64,000 nt of DNA from Geobacter sp. (GTDB lineage Bacteria > Desulfobacterota > Desulfuromonadia > Geobacterales > Geobacteraceae), in contig POSG01000001.1 of NCBI GenBank assembly GCA_003314535.1, forward strand, positions 372,001-436,000, given 5' to 3'. The translations under genes were made by a program, and so were the position numbers. Below the pieces are notes generated by a model. The model was not told the origin of the DNA, made no database searches, and saw only the letters and a program-made list of their open reading frames with translations. How positions within the stretch are numbered: position 1 is the stretch's first letter; the number at the start of each line of letters is the position of its first letter. This document shows, piece by piece, positions 33,626-42,548 of this stretch.

Positions 33626-34797
33626 CCTCGTCGCCCTCCGTTCAGGGTGAGTTTGAGGTAGCCACGCTCGGGGCGGCGCGGGTCGTTGTCGCACACTGCG
33701 ATCTCCAGCCCTTCCAGCGGGATGCGGCCAGTGTCGGTCCGGTCGGGATACTGGTCGCCGAACCGCTTGAAGCGGTTGAGGCAGACGTTCTCCACGCCGT
33801 CCAGGGACATGAGGGCCTGGAAGACGTCGCTGGCGTAGAGGTCCTGGCCGAAATCCAGGCGCCCCGGCTCGAAAAAGCCGCCCGGCCCGGTGCCCAGGGC
33901 CTGGAGGGCTGCGTTTCGGACCTCGGACTGGAAGTAGTTCTCCCGCACCCGGATGGAAATGAACATCTTTATCCCCACCGGCAAGCCATCCTCCAGCGCC
34001 ACCTCCTGGCCGGCCATGCGCCAGGCCTCCACAAGGGGCCTGAGGAGCGTGCGGATGGTGGGAGGGCCGGGGTCCCAGACCGGCTCCCACAGCCCATGCA
34101 GCCGGTGGAACGCCTCGACCCGCTCCTTCAGGTCATCCGGGCAGGCAAGCCCCTCCTCGTCCAGGGCATGGTCGTTCCAGAGGATCGTGGCCACCCGGAT
34201 CGTGGGCCAGGACCCGGTCCAGGCGCTCCATGCGCAGGCCCTGAGCACGAGGGGGTGGTCGGCAAGCCGGTCGGCGTAGTCCTCCACCGTGACCATCCGC
34301 CGCTGGGTGTGAATTGCCCGAGGGCCTTCGCGCCGAGCAGGCTCCATGAGGAGCGGGTTGCGACGCCAGAGCTCTTCCAGCTTGCGCTGCCGGGTCCTGC
34401 CGACCGGATCGCCGGGCGGATCGTCCTCCAGCCCGGCCGCGGCTGCGGCATCGTAACCGATGAGCGCAAGCAGCCGCCGCACCGATTCGGGTCGCCGGGC
34501 AGTCTCCAGGCACCCTTCCATGGCAACGCGGTCGGCCATGTCCGAAAGCTGGTCCAGGACCGCGGCCAGCGCCTCCACCAGGACCACCTCCAGGTCTCCG
34601 GCGGTCCAGCGGGTCCGTTCCGGGTAGCGGGCCGCCAGTTCTTCCAGCATGAGGCGGCGGAAGCTGTCGAAGTCACGAGCCAGCCAGTCCAGGTCGTCCC
34701 CCGGCGGGGGCAGGGGCGAAGGAAGCTCCACCCTGCGTTCGGCGCAGTCCGGGCAGCGCCCCTGGAAATTCAGCATGTTTTGCGGATAGTCTGCCAT
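33622..34797 (-). CDS. Baseplate assembly protein, J/gp6-like (Pvc11-like)
   Basis: The 391-residue protein has an N-terminal CPDC pair, then LDWLARDFDSFRRLMLEEL, the segment common to baseplate J-like proteins. A helical middle part contains LVEALAAVLDQLSDMADRVAMEG. The C-terminal J domain has VGIKMFISIRVRENYFQSEV, PGRLDFGQDLYASDVFQAL and GVENVCLNRF. It is the second J-like wedge protein of the eCIS baseplate. It ends in an ATGA overlap with the next gene. Confidence 0.83.
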   Translation of the reverse strand: MADYPQNMLNFQGRCPDCAERRVELPSPLPPPGDDLDWLARDFDSFRRLMLEELAARYPERTRWTAGDLEVVLVEALAAVLDQLSDMADRVAMEGCLETARRPESVRRLLALIGYDAAAAAGLEDDPPGDPVGRTRQRKLEELWRRNPLLMEPARREGPRAIHTQRRMVTVEDYADRLADHPLVLRACAWSAWTGSWPTIRVATILWNDHALDEEGLACPDDLKERVEAFHRLHGLWEPVWDPGPPTIRTLLRPLVEAWRMAGQEVALEDGLPVGIKMFISIRVRENYFQSEVRNAALQALGTGPGGFFEPGRLDFGQDLYASDVFQALMSLDGVENVCLNRFKRFGDQYPDRTDTGRIPLEGLEIAVCDNDPRRPERGYLKLTLNGGRRG

Positions 34798-34801
34798 GGC
34801 C

Positions 34802-35176
34802 TCACACCAGGAATTCGTACCGTTCCGCGTGACCGATGGCGGCCAGTGCGTAGGAAACGGTTATCAGGAGTTTTTCCCCTTCCCCCTTCACCTCCACCTC
34901 CAGGCTTTTGGGGTCCACTTCCCCCCGCAGCGCATCAACGAGGGACGAAGAAATCCGCTTGCGGGTCAGTTCCCACAGGACCGACGAGTTGGGCTCGAAG
35001 ACCAGCTGCTTCAGCCCGGCGCCGAAATCGGGGCGGAAAACCCGCTCTCCCGGGTTGGTGAACAGGACCTGTTCGATCTGCTGCCGCACGTGGGCCCGGC
35101 GGTCGGCGGTTGCGGCCCCGTGCTCGCCGATGCGCAGCGGAAACGACAAGTAGGGGGGATCGGTCAGACCGTTCAT
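34802..35176 (-). CDS. GPW/gp25-family baseplate protein (Pvc9-like)
   Basis: This 124-residue protein carries the gp25 core: VRQQIEQVLFTNPGERVFRPDFGAGL, then a strand-helix-strand unit with VEVKGEGEKLLITVSYAL. In contractile tails this protein is a sheath-initiating wedge component. The gene is 11 nt downstream of the spike gene and 4 nt upstream of the next baseplate gene. Confidence 0.92.
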   Translation of the reverse strand: MNGLTDPPYLSFPLRIGEHGAATADRRAHVRQQIEQVLFTNPGERVFRPDFGAGLKQLVFEPNSSVLWELTRKRISSSLVDALRGEVDPKSLEVEVKGEGEKLLITVSYALAAIGHAERYEFLV

Positions 35177-35187
35177 GGTTGCTCCTC

Positions 35188-36000
35188 CTAACTCGTTAAG
35201 ACCTTCATGGACAACGTGCTCATCTCCCCCTGGGGGATCGGCGGCCCGGTCGGCCCCATGGCGCTGGGGTGCATGTGGGTTGCGAAGAGGGTGAGGAAAC
35301 TCTGCCCCTTGATGACCGGCTCGCCCCCCTGCCCGCCCAGCATGACCATCTGCCCCTCCACCACCACCTGCTGCCCCTTCACGGTGATGCCGGATGCGGC
35401 CATTTCCACCTTGTTGCCGTTGGCGTCCTCGATCACGGTGCCGCTGGACGACATGGTGACGGTGTTGCCGTTGGCATCTTCAACCACCACCTGCCCGGCA
35501 TCGGCATCCAGCGTCAGGGTGTTTCCCTTGGCGTCGGTCATGACCACCGTACCCTTCTCGTCCACGGTCATTTCGGTCCCGGTCGGGTGGGCGAGGCGGA
35601 ATTTCTCCTTGCCCGATTCGTCGTCGAACTGGAGGACATGCCCCGACGGTGTCTTCAGCACCCGGGTCGTGGGAGGGGACTTGGACGCCTCGGACGGCGG
35701 GTCGCCGGACGCCTGCCAGAAGGTCCCGGTCCAGATGGGCTGGTCCGGGTTCCCGGCCTCGAACTCCACCCAGACCTGGGCGCCCACCTCCGGGACCGCG
35801 AACAGCCCCTGGTCGGCAAGCCCGCCGAAGGGGACGCTGGGGAGCGCCCAGCCGCTCTGGGCCTGGCCCAGGACCGACGGAACCGTTACGCGCAGCCGCC
35901 CCAGCTGGTCCGGGTCATCGTTGTCGGCCACGAAGCCGCGGTACTTGCCGTAGTAGCGGTCCTTGTACTGGCGCGCCAGTTGCAGGAGCAGATCTTCCAT
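35188..36000 (-). CDS. Baseplate hub/spike protein, gpV/gp5/VgrG C-terminal type (Pvc8-like)
   Basis: The 270-residue protein has an OB-fold region (about 15-100; YRGFVADNDDPDQLGRLRVTV, GAQVWVEFEAGNPDQPIW). A spike beta-prism of repeated strand units follows (TEMTVDEKGTVVMTDAKGN, VEDANGNTVTMSS, VEDANGNK), ending in a region with MHPSAMGPTGPP. That short tail may replace the separate PAAR tip, which is not seen as its own gene. It abuts the gpD-like gene without spacing, so together they make up a split VgrG. Confidence 0.88.
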   Translation of the reverse strand: MEDLLLQLARQYKDRYYGKYRGFVADNDDPDQLGRLRVTVPSVLGQAQSGWALPSVPFGGLADQGLFAVPEVGAQVWVEFEAGNPDQPIWTGTFWQASGDPPSEASKSPPTTRVLKTPSGHVLQFDDESGKEKFRLAHPTGTEMTVDEKGTVVMTDAKGNTLTLDADAGQVVVEDANGNTVTMSSSGTVIEDANGNKVEMAASGITVKGQQVVVEGQMVMLGGQGGEPVIKGQSFLTLFATHMHPSAMGPTGPPIPQGEMSTLSMKVLTS

Positions 36001-37146
36001 TTATCCCCCCAGAACACCGGCCAGCACGCCGCCGGCGCCGCTGCCCAGGTTGTCGCCGTAGGCATTGCGCAGCAGCGCGAAACTCTGCCGGTACCCCTCG
36101 CCGCTGAACCTGTGGCTGACCGTGTCCACGAACCATGTGCCGCCGTACCGTTCCCCCACTCCGTCAACCCCCACCGGCTCGCCGGCCCGCAGCACGTGGC
36201 CGTAGAGCGAGCCGTCCAGCTCCCCTTCACCCTTGACCTTGAGGGAAAGGTCGTTGGCCCTGCGCACCGCACGTGCCCGCCACTCGTCCTCACCCATGCC
36301 TCCCTGACGGCTCATGCGCCAGGCGAATTCCGGGAGGCCGCCGCCGGCGCTGCTTGCCGCCTGGTTGCCCAAGAGCGGCAGATCCGGGTCTACCGTCTCC
36401 GACACGGTTCCGATCCCTTGGGTCTCGGCCCGGTCGAAGGCGACCCGGTCGGCCTGGTGTCCGTCGTCACGAACCGAAAAACGGAAGGCGTTGGTGCCCT
36501 CCCCTGCCTGCACCATGATCGTCGCCTGGGGCTCTGCATCCAGGCGCATGGGGCCGAAGTAGACCATCCCGCCACGGAAGATCAGGTCGTAGCCGTTGGC
36601 CTCGGCCCTTCGCCGGAGGAAGTCGATGTCGGTCCCATCCTGGTTGATTACCAGGCCGGAGAGCCCCGGACCGTTGGCCCGGTCCGGCGCCAGGCCGTAC
36701 TTGCCCAGGAGGGTGGCCACGATCACCTGGTCGGTAGTCGGGGCATCGCCCCCCCAGACCTCCCTGACGTGCTCCCGGTCCAAGGCCAGTGAGTCGTCCC
36801 TGCATTCCACCGTCACCCGGGCACTTCCAGGGTCTTCCGGGTAGTCGGCACGGATTTCGCGGATATAACCCCGCATGACCTCCTCGGTTGCGCTGCCGAA
36901 GGCCGCCTCGATGACAATCGGCTCCCAGGGAGCAAGCCGCCCGTCGTCCTGGACGGGCCACCTCCCCTGTTCGTCGCGGCGGCTCTCGAACGTGAGCGTC
37001 GCAACCGCCGGCTCGGCCCGTCCCGCATCCACCGTGACCTCGGTGAGAAAGGGATAGAGGCCGGCGATCTCCTCCCCGGAGTTCCCCACGCGGATGATGC
37101 ATTCGGCCGGCTCGCGGCGCTTTGCGGTCAGAATGTCCAGGATCAT
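36001..37146 (-). CDS. Phage late-control gpD-like baseplate hub protein
   Basis: The 381-residue protein corresponds to the N-terminal gp27-like part of VgrG/gpD. It has a strand-rich start with PFLTEVTVDAGRAEPAVATLTFESRRD, a central WEPIVIEAAFGSATEEVMRGYIREI, and a C-terminal LysM-less hub region containing LRRRAEANGYDLIF and GGTWFVDTVSHRFSGEGYRQSF. It forms the trimeric hub above the spike. The gene is immediately upstream of the spike gene. Confidence 0.87.
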   Translation of the reverse strand: MILDILTAKRREPAECIIRVGNSGEEIAGLYPFLTEVTVDAGRAEPAVATLTFESRRDEQGRWPVQDDGRLAPWEPIVIEAAFGSATEEVMRGYIREIRADYPEDPGSARVTVECRDDSLALDREHVREVWGGDAPTTDQVIVATLLGKYGLAPDRANGPGLSGLVINQDGTDIDFLRRRAEANGYDLIFRGGMVYFGPMRLDAEPQATIMVQAGEGTNAFRFSVRDDGHQADRVAFDRAETQGIGTVSETVDPDLPLLGNQAASSAGGGLPEFAWRMSRQGGMGEDEWRARAVRRANDLSLKVKGEGELDGSLYGHVLRAGEPVGVDGVGERYGGTWFVDTVSHRFSGEGYRQSFALLRNAYGDNLGSGAGGVLAGVLGG

Positions 37147-37156
37147 GCTCTGCCCT

Positions 37157-37447
37157 TCATTCCTTGGCCTTCGGTATGAGGATCACCCGCCCCTCCATCG
37201 CCTCCAGGACCATGTCGCCGGCATAGAGGAAGTCGGGGTTGGCGTCCGCGATCCGCCACCAGAGGCGGTCGTCGTTGTAGTAGTGCCGCGCCAGCAGATC
37301 GAGCCGGTCGCCGGCCTTCACCACGTGTTCCACGACCCCGGTGGCCGGACCGACGGATCGGGGGCGGATGCCCGCGAAGACCACGGTGCCGTCCGGGGCC
37401 GGGGCGAACGTCGCGCAATTCTCGTAGCGGCTCCCCTTCCGGAACAT
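37157..37447 (-). CDS. LysM-domain tail protein (Pvc7 C-terminal-like)
   Basis: The 96-residue protein has a LysM fold (about 40-92): EHVVKAGDRLDLLARHYYNDDRLWWRIADANP, then VILIPKA. In contractile tails this domain (gp53/gpX type) joins the tube adapter to the hub. In many eCIS it is fused to the tube-adapter protein; here the two are separate genes 1 nt apart. Confidence 0.88.
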   Translation of the reverse strand: MFRKGSRYENCATFAPAPDGTVVFAGIRPRSVGPATGVVEHVVKAGDRLDLLARHYYNDDRLWWRIADANPDFLYAGDMVLEAMEGRVILIPKAKE

Positions 37448-37448
37448 G

Positions 37449-38087
37449 TCAGAAAAGCCCTCCTGTCAGGGTATTGCCGGTGTTGAGGGCCGCTCCCACC
37501 ACCTGCCGCACCTTCTCCACCTGGTAGAAGGGATTGTTGCCCTCGATGACCTGCATGGTAAGGCTGGCCCTGGCCCGGTAAGGGACCAGCGAGGGCAGGT
37601 GGGCCTCTTCGGTCACCCGTATGCTGGTGAGGAACACCGGCAGGATGTGACTGCCCCAGACCAGCAGCAGCACCGATGCGGATTCGCTGCGCTGGAACGC
37701 CCGTTGGCCGCCCAGGCCCAGTCCGGCCAGAACCTGGAGCCCGCCGGGCCCCTGTGCCTTGGGCTCCACCATGCTGCGCAGGGTGTCCAGTTCGGGCTCG
37801 ATGCCGAACCGGGTGGCAACGGAATCGCCGTCGTTCATCCGGTCGGTGGCATCCAGGAGTATCTCGATGGTAAAGCTCTCGGGCTGTACCGTGACCCCCT
37901 GCGCCACCCGTGCCGTCTCGGTGGGAAGGGCGAAATCGTACCCTCCCCTGGTGCCCGGAGCGCTGCCGGTCCGCAGGGTGATCGTCCTGGTGCGGGTGAG
38001 CGACTGGGGATTGAAGTCGAAGACCAGCACCAGCGGCGGAATCGACAATGCGTATTCGATGAGCATCCCTCTGGTGGTGTTGAGCAT
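37449..38087 (-). CDS. CIS tube-adapter protein (Pvc7 N-terminal-like)
   Basis: The 212-residue protein has PPLVLVFDFNPQSLTRTRTITL and, further on, VQPESFTIEILLDATDRM and VLLLVWGSHILPVFLTSIRVTEEA, typical of the contractile-injection-system tube-adapter family. It likely caps the hub to start tube polymerisation. It lies between the 77-residue gene and the LysM gene. Confidence 0.85.
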   Translation of the reverse strand: MLNTTRGMLIEYALSIPPLVLVFDFNPQSLTRTRTITLRTGSAPGTRGGYDFALPTETARVAQGVTVQPESFTIEILLDATDRMNDGDSVATRFGIEPELDTLRSMVEPKAQGPGGLQVLAGLGLGGQRAFQRSESASVLLLVWGSHILPVFLTSIRVTEEAHLPSLVPYRARASLTMQVIEGNNPFYQVEKVRQVVGAALNTGNTLTGGLF

Positions 38088-38090
38088 CTC

Positions 38091-38324
38091 TCACCTCACA
38101 TGATTGCAAATCCCGGCATGGATCGCCATGGCCACGGCCCGTGCAACTTCCCGGTCCCCGGCCTGGGGGTGCACCTCAACCGGCTGTATCATGAGCCGTT
38201 CAAGGCGCAGGTCCGAAGACACGGGAAGAGCCGCCAATTCATCGGCCACCAGGCGGGCAATATCCCCGGCCCGCTCCCTCAAGTGCTTCGGAAGCTGCAG
38301 CCGCAGCCGGTCAATGGTCAGCAT
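38091..38324 (-). CDS. Small conserved eCIS-associated protein
   Basis: The 77-residue protein begins MLTIDRLRLQLPKHLRERAGDI and has RLERLMIQPVEV with a helical C-terminus. It overlaps the end of the ATPase gene by 7 nt and precedes the tube-adapter gene by 3 nt, so it is part of the operon. Small proteins with this RLRLQLP-type start occur at this position in other contractile systems. Function is unknown. Confidence 0.7.
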   Translation of the reverse strand: MLTIDRLRLQLPKHLRERAGDIARLVADELAALPVSSDLRLERLMIQPVEVHPQAGDREVARAVAMAIHAGICNHVR

Positions 38325-39661
38325 GGCGCCTCCCTCGGCAGGTAGGGGGCCAGGGGCCCCAGGTCCGCCGGGGTAAGTTCCCTTCCATCCTTGCCCAGTT
38401 CGCGCCAGACCGCCAGGGTGATGTGTCCCAGGTCCAGGGGCCTGCCGTCGCCGGCAGCCAGGTAGGCGGCATGGAGCGCGGCATTGCGAATGCTCCCGCC
38501 GGTCAGGTTCACGGCGGCTCCCAGGAAGGACGGGTCCACATCCGGGCCGCGCGGCGCCCGGGGAGGCAGCAGCCGCTGCCAGAGACGCGTGCGGGCGGTG
38601 GAATCCGGGCGTGGAAAGTCCACCACCACCTGGAACCGCCGGGCAAAGGCCGGGTCCAGCTGCTTGCGCAGGTTGGTGGTGAGAATCACCGGGCCCTGGT
38701 GGGACTCGATGCGTGCCAGGAGGTGGCTCACCTCCATGTTGGCGTAGCGGTCCCGGGCCTCCTTTACTTCGCCGCGCTTGCTGAACAGGCTGTCGGCCTC
38801 GTCGAACTGCAGGATCATGGACCGGCCGTGGGCGTTGTCGAACAGCCGGTTCAGGTTTTTCTCCGTCTCGCCGATGTACTTGCTCACCAGGCGCCCCAGG
38901 TCGACCCGGTAGAGGGGCCAGCCCAGCCCGGCGGCAAGCACTGCCGCGGCGAACGTCTTGCCGGTTCCGGACGGGCCGGAAAAAAGCCCCACCGGGCCGC
39001 CACAGTCAAGTCCACCCCAGGCCGTGACCACGGTCGCCTTGTGGGTTATCCAGAGCAGGAATTCCTGCAGCATGGCAACACGGTCAGGCGGCAGCACCAG
39101 GTCTTCCCAGCCTGGCATGGCCCTGACCCGGACCGCACCCGGCAGGTCGCCCGTTATGTCGGGACGTCCCAGGAGCCGCGCAGTCACCCCCGGTGCCGGC
39201 CGGATCGGCTGGAACGGATCGCTCCCCCCATCCACCACGATGAGCCCGTTGTCACGCAAGGGGGACGCCTCAGTAAGGACCCCGTAGAGGAACGGCGTTT
39301 CTTCCGGCGCCATGGCCAGGAGCTCCTGGAGGAGCGCCGGGGTCGGATAGGGTGAAGGCGCGCCGGACTGCAGCGACTGGAAGAGCCAGCCGAGGCGGGG
39401 TTCGGCTTCCGGCGCCACCACGCAGGCCAGGACATCCAGTTCCATTGGCGAGAGACCCGCAGGTGCCGCAACCCTCCAGCCTCCCCCCTGGCAACGGAAA
39501 TGCTCCACCTGCCGCTGCAGCATGCCGAGCCGCTCCAGCTCCGCCTGCGATGCCTGCCGGCCCTGGCGGGAACCGGCAAGGATATGGGCAAGGAGTCCGA
39601 TCCGCTCCCATTCACAGGCAAGGCAATTCCGATCACTGTTCAGCACCGCGGCTTCCATCAC
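38318..39661 (-). CDS. AAA+ ATPase of the eCIS (Pvc15-like)
   Basis: The 447-residue protein has an N-terminal winged-helix-like region (about 1-200) and an AAA+ core with Walker A GPSGTGKTF near residue 233, Walker B ILQFDEADSLF near 285, sensor 1 VILTTNLRKQLD and an arginine-finger region AFARRF. This ATPase is a conserved component of PVC/Afp-like particles, thought to help assembly or cargo loading. It overlaps the DUF4255 gene by 4 nt. Confidence 0.93.
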   Translation of the reverse strand: MMEAAVLNSDRNCLACEWERIGLLAHILAGSRQGRQASQAELERLGMLQRQVEHFRCQGGGWRVAAPAGLSPMELDVLACVVAPEAEPRLGWLFQSLQSGAPSPYPTPALLQELLAMAPEETPFLYGVLTEASPLRDNGLIVVDGGSDPFQPIRPAPGVTARLLGRPDITGDLPGAVRVRAMPGWEDLVLPPDRVAMLQEFLLWITHKATVVTAWGGLDCGGPVGLFSGPSGTGKTFAAAVLAAGLGWPLYRVDLGRLVSKYIGETEKNLNRLFDNAHGRSMILQFDEADSLFSKRGEVKEARDRYANMEVSHLLARIESHQGPVILTTNLRKQLDPAFARRFQVVVDFPRPDSTARTRLWQRLLPPRAPRGPDVDPSFLGAAVNLTGGSIRNAALHAAYLAAGDGRPLDLGHITLAVWRELGKDGRELTPADLGPLAPYLPREAPC

Positions 39662-40689
39662 GTTCCTCCGTGCACGGTGACCAGGAGCGGATTGCTGCGC
39701 ACCTTCACCGTCACCCCGTCCGATCCCCGCACCCGGCTCCGCTCGGCATAGAGGACCGCCTGCCCTCCCCCGGAAACCAGTTCCGCCGGCAATTCCACCT
39801 GGACGGTTTCCGCATCACCTGCCGCCTCCGGATCGAGCGTCTCGGTCGTTGCCGCGGTATCCGTCGTCTCCGCCACATCCTGCCACCCTGCCGAACTGGT
39901 CCAGCGCTGCCAGGCAAGGGTCACCGCCGCGCCCGGCTCACCGGCCACCCAGACCAGCGGCACGAAATCCGCCAGTTCCTGGCTGCCCCGGCTGAACAGG
40001 AGGCTCGTAGCGCACGCCTCCCCGACCACTAAGCAGATTACCGGCGACCAGTCGGGCTGCATGGTGTTCACCGTCGTCCGGACAACAGGCGGTGCGGCGA
40101 CAATTCCGGAGAACGGCGCAGTGCGGGCGCCGAGCTCGGCCCGAACCTCCGATCCGATCCGCCCCACCAGCGGGCTTTCCGTACTGCGCTCCTTGGGCAC
40201 CACCGGCGCCAGCGACATTTCGTAGGCGACGGAAGGGCGATAGCTCACTGACCCCTGGGTGGACCAGATGTGGTTCAGCTCGTCCGCGCCCAGGGGGAGG
40301 AACACCACCTGGAGCCTGAACACCTCGTCGTCCACGGTGAGGGCCGGAAGCACCGGCGTCTCGCTGAACAGCCGCACCACCTCGCCCAGGAGCCGCAGGT
40401 CATTCTCTCCGGCGCTCACCTGCTCCTCGTCGATGCCGAAGCCGGTCACCAGGCAGTGGAGCCGCACCCACCAGGCATCGCCCGTTGTGTCGCCGGTGAA
40501 GAACCCCGCCGGCATGACCTGGTAGAAGAAAAGGTTGATCCGATGGGTCGCTTCCGCAGTGGCCGGCGCGGCACTGGCGGGAGACCCGATCATGATCTGG
40601 ATCGAGTTGGCGCTGGCGTCGAGCCCCGCGCTGACGAACTCGGCAATGGCCCGGCATACCCGGGAAAGAGATGAACGCGGTAGGGCCAT
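39658..40689 (-). CDS. DUF4255 cap protein (Pvc16-like)
   Basis: The 343-residue protein has an N-terminal DUF4255 domain (about 5-180; NSIQIMIGSPASA, HRINLFFYQVMPA, WVRLHCLVTGFG, LNHIWSTQGSVSYRPSVAYEM). The C-terminal half is strand-rich with Thr/Ala-rich linkers. This family caps the distal end of the tube and sheath in PVC-like particles. The gene is coupled by overlap with the ATPase gene. Confidence 0.9.
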   Translation of the reverse strand: MALPRSSLSRVCRAIAEFVSAGLDASANSIQIMIGSPASAAPATAEATHRINLFFYQVMPAGFFTGDTTGDAWWVRLHCLVTGFGIDEEQVSAGENDLRLLGEVVRLFSETPVLPALTVDDEVFRLQVVFLPLGADELNHIWSTQGSVSYRPSVAYEMSLAPVVPKERSTESPLVGRIGSEVRAELGARTAPFSGIVAAPPVVRTTVNTMQPDWSPVICLVVGEACATSLLFSRGSQELADFVPLVWVAGEPGAAVTLAWQRWTSSAGWQDVAETTDTAATTETLDPEAAGDAETVQVELPAELVSGGGQAVLYAERSRVRGSDGVTVKVRSNPLLVTVHGGT

Positions 40690-40690
40690 G

Positions 40691-41713
40691 TCAGAAATTC
40701 CTCAAATAGTTGCGGCTGGTCGGGTCGGGCCGGAAACGCTCCCCCCGGGAAGGCTCGGGCTGCGCCGGCGCGGGGGACACGACCACGACCTCGATGGCGC
40801 CGATGCTGACCCGGGGTTCCTGTGGCCAAGGAGCCTTCCCCGCTTTGTTCTCCCCTTCAGCTGTTCGTTGCCGTACGGGCTGACACGTCTCCGGCGCCCG
40901 GCCGGATCGCGGCTGCTGCGCGGGAATGCCCGCAGGCAGAGTCACCATGCAATTGGTTGCTGCGCCTTCGAGCCGGACGCGGCAATTCTCCTCGGTGAAC
41001 GATATTTTTTCCAATTGAACCGCTGACCGGTCATCTTCCACCGGCGAAGCGCCGGGCTTCACGGCGGCCGGCCCACCGTCATTCCGGCCGGAGGCTTCCG
41101 GCGCAGCATCAAGGTCAAACTGTTCGGGAGGGGTGACGGAGCCCGCACGGGGTTCAATCCCCGCTTGCCGTCTCTCCTGCGTTTCAACAGACTCTTTCCC
41201 GGCGCGTGACGTCGCCGCGTATCCGGGCGAAGATTCCAGAATCGATGAACCGTCCTCGACCCCCGGAACTGCGGGAGCGTCGTTCGAATCACCGCCACGG
41301 AACCGCTCCGCCTTTTCCGCGCGGAAACCGTCCGTAACCGTTCGGGCGCTTTCGCAACCAGCCTGCGTGCGTGGCACAGGATCGGAAAGGTGCAACCCTT
41401 CAGAAGTCGCCTCCGGAAGCCCGGCTGCCGGGACGTGTTCCGAAGGCGAAGGGCCCGCCACCTGGCGGGTCGCGAAACCGGATTCCGCGGCATGTTGCCC
41501 CGCTTCGTCCGGCCGGCCGCTCCCCTCCTCCCGAATCCGCTCGACCGACGCAGTGGCGGACATGGCTGCCGGCGGCCCGGCAACAACCGTGGCAGGCGCA
41601 ACCGTCGCCGCAGCCGGAATCTCCACGTGGTCAACGGAAGAACTCTCCCCCGGCGCACGGGCGACACAAGTCCTCCTCCGGCTGTCTCTCACTATGTCGG
41701 TCAAATAACCCAT
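40691..41713 (-). CDS. Disordered eCIS linker protein
   Basis: The 340-residue protein is rich in Ala, Pro, Glu, Ser and Gly for most of its length with almost no hydrophobic strands. Only the N-terminus (MGYLTDIVRDSRRR) and a C-terminal strand (VSIGAIEVVVVSPAPAQPE) look ordered. A comparable short IGxIEVxVxPP motif near the C-terminus recurs in proteins at this position in eCIS loci, though this is from memory and not checked. It may bind the ATPase or cap. It starts with AAAGGATTGTC before the ATG at 41713. Confidence 0.6.
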   Translation of the reverse strand: MGYLTDIVRDSRRRTCVARAPGESSSVDHVEIPAAATVAPATVVAGPPAAMSATASVERIREEGSGRPDEAGQHAAESGFATRQVAGPSPSEHVPAAGLPEATSEGLHLSDPVPRTQAGCESARTVTDGFRAEKAERFRGGDSNDAPAVPGVEDGSSILESSPGYAATSRAGKESVETQERRQAGIEPRAGSVTPPEQFDLDAAPEASGRNDGGPAAVKPGASPVEDDRSAVQLEKISFTEENCRVRLEGAATNCMVTLPAGIPAQQPRSGRAPETCQPVRQRTAEGENKAGKAPWPQEPRVSIGAIEVVVVSPAPAQPEPSRGERFRPDPTSRNYLRNF

Positions 41714-41738
41714 GACAATCCTTTGCCTGGAGTTCCTG

Positions 41739-42548
41739 TCAGCCGGCCATGCCCCGGCCCCGGTCGATCAGCTCCAGGTAGCGCCGGCGCCTGTCCAGTG
41801 GAAGTTCCAGTATTTCAGCCTCGCTCCAATGATATACCGAAGCGATGATGTTGATCTCCTGCAGGAGGCCTTCCCCCATTTTGGGAGACAGTGCCCGGTA
41901 CGGATCCACTTCGATATCGTGAAGTGCCCCGCACGCAGGGCAGCTGGCCTGGACGGAAACTGCCACCTCTGGAGCCATCGCCTCAAGGGCCGTCTCGATG
42001 CGCCCCATGTCCTCGGCATTGAGCGAATCCACTATTTCCCGGGATGAGCTCTCGTCCGCCACCATGCAGCAGTCCAGGAGACAACGCATGGCCTCGTCAT
42101 CGTCCAGGTCGGCAAGAGGTTCCTGATCGGCTCCGGTGGGCGCCCGGAACCGGCACGTCCCGAGACCGGTTTCCACGTCGACGAAGGGAAATCCTTCCCC
42201 TGCCTCTTTAACCGGCAGCTTCCGGAAGTCGACAGCGAAATCGAAACTCTCGCCGCAGCTCCGGCAACAAGCCGTAAACCAGGTGTCCCCGATCCCGAGC
42301 CGTGCGGCCAGCTGCAGCATGAGAAACTGGCGGTCGGCCACGGCAAGTCCCGCCACCACCTCCGGCAGCGGGGCCCTCCCACCCACGGTTTCCAGGCTGG
42401 CAGCCAGGGCTGCGGTGACCCGGGCAGGCATGGAACAATCAGCGGATGCCGCTTCGGCCAGGGCCAGCTCCACTACGCCGGTCAGGGGGCGGAAGGCGAA
42501 ATCCCGCCGCCGTGCCCCTCCTTCGGAGATGCCGCCCGGGAGCTGCAT
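41739..42548 (-). CDS. T4 gp26-like baseplate protein with zinc-binding cysteines
   Basis: The 269-residue protein has a helical N-terminus and two Cys pairs, CRSCGESF near residue 96 and CPACGALHD near 204, resembling the T4 baseplate gp26-type proteins of contractile tails that carry zinc. The ATG shares a base with the stop of the tube gene (TGATG). It is likely a baseplate or tail component, and the exact role is inferred. Confidence 0.7.
   Translation of the reverse strand: MQLPGGISEGGARRRDFAFRPLTGVVELALAEAASADCSMPARVTAALAASLETVGGRAPLPEVVAGLAVADRQFLMLQLAARLGIGDTWFTACCRSCGESFDFAVDFRKLPVKEAGEGFPFVDVETGLGTCRFRAPTGADQEPLADLDDDEAMRCLLDCCMVADESSSREIVDSLNAEDMGRIETALEAMAPEVAVSVQASCPACGALHDIEVDPYRALSPKMGEGLLQEINIIASVYHWSEAEILELPLDRRRRYLELIDRGRGMAG

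Noticed and set aside
33626-34090. Upstream extension of the large J-like baseplate ORF (1,100 aa)
   Set aside because: The extension lies antiphase over a well-supported baseplate gene; the ATG at 33625 overlaps the previous stop and fits the family.
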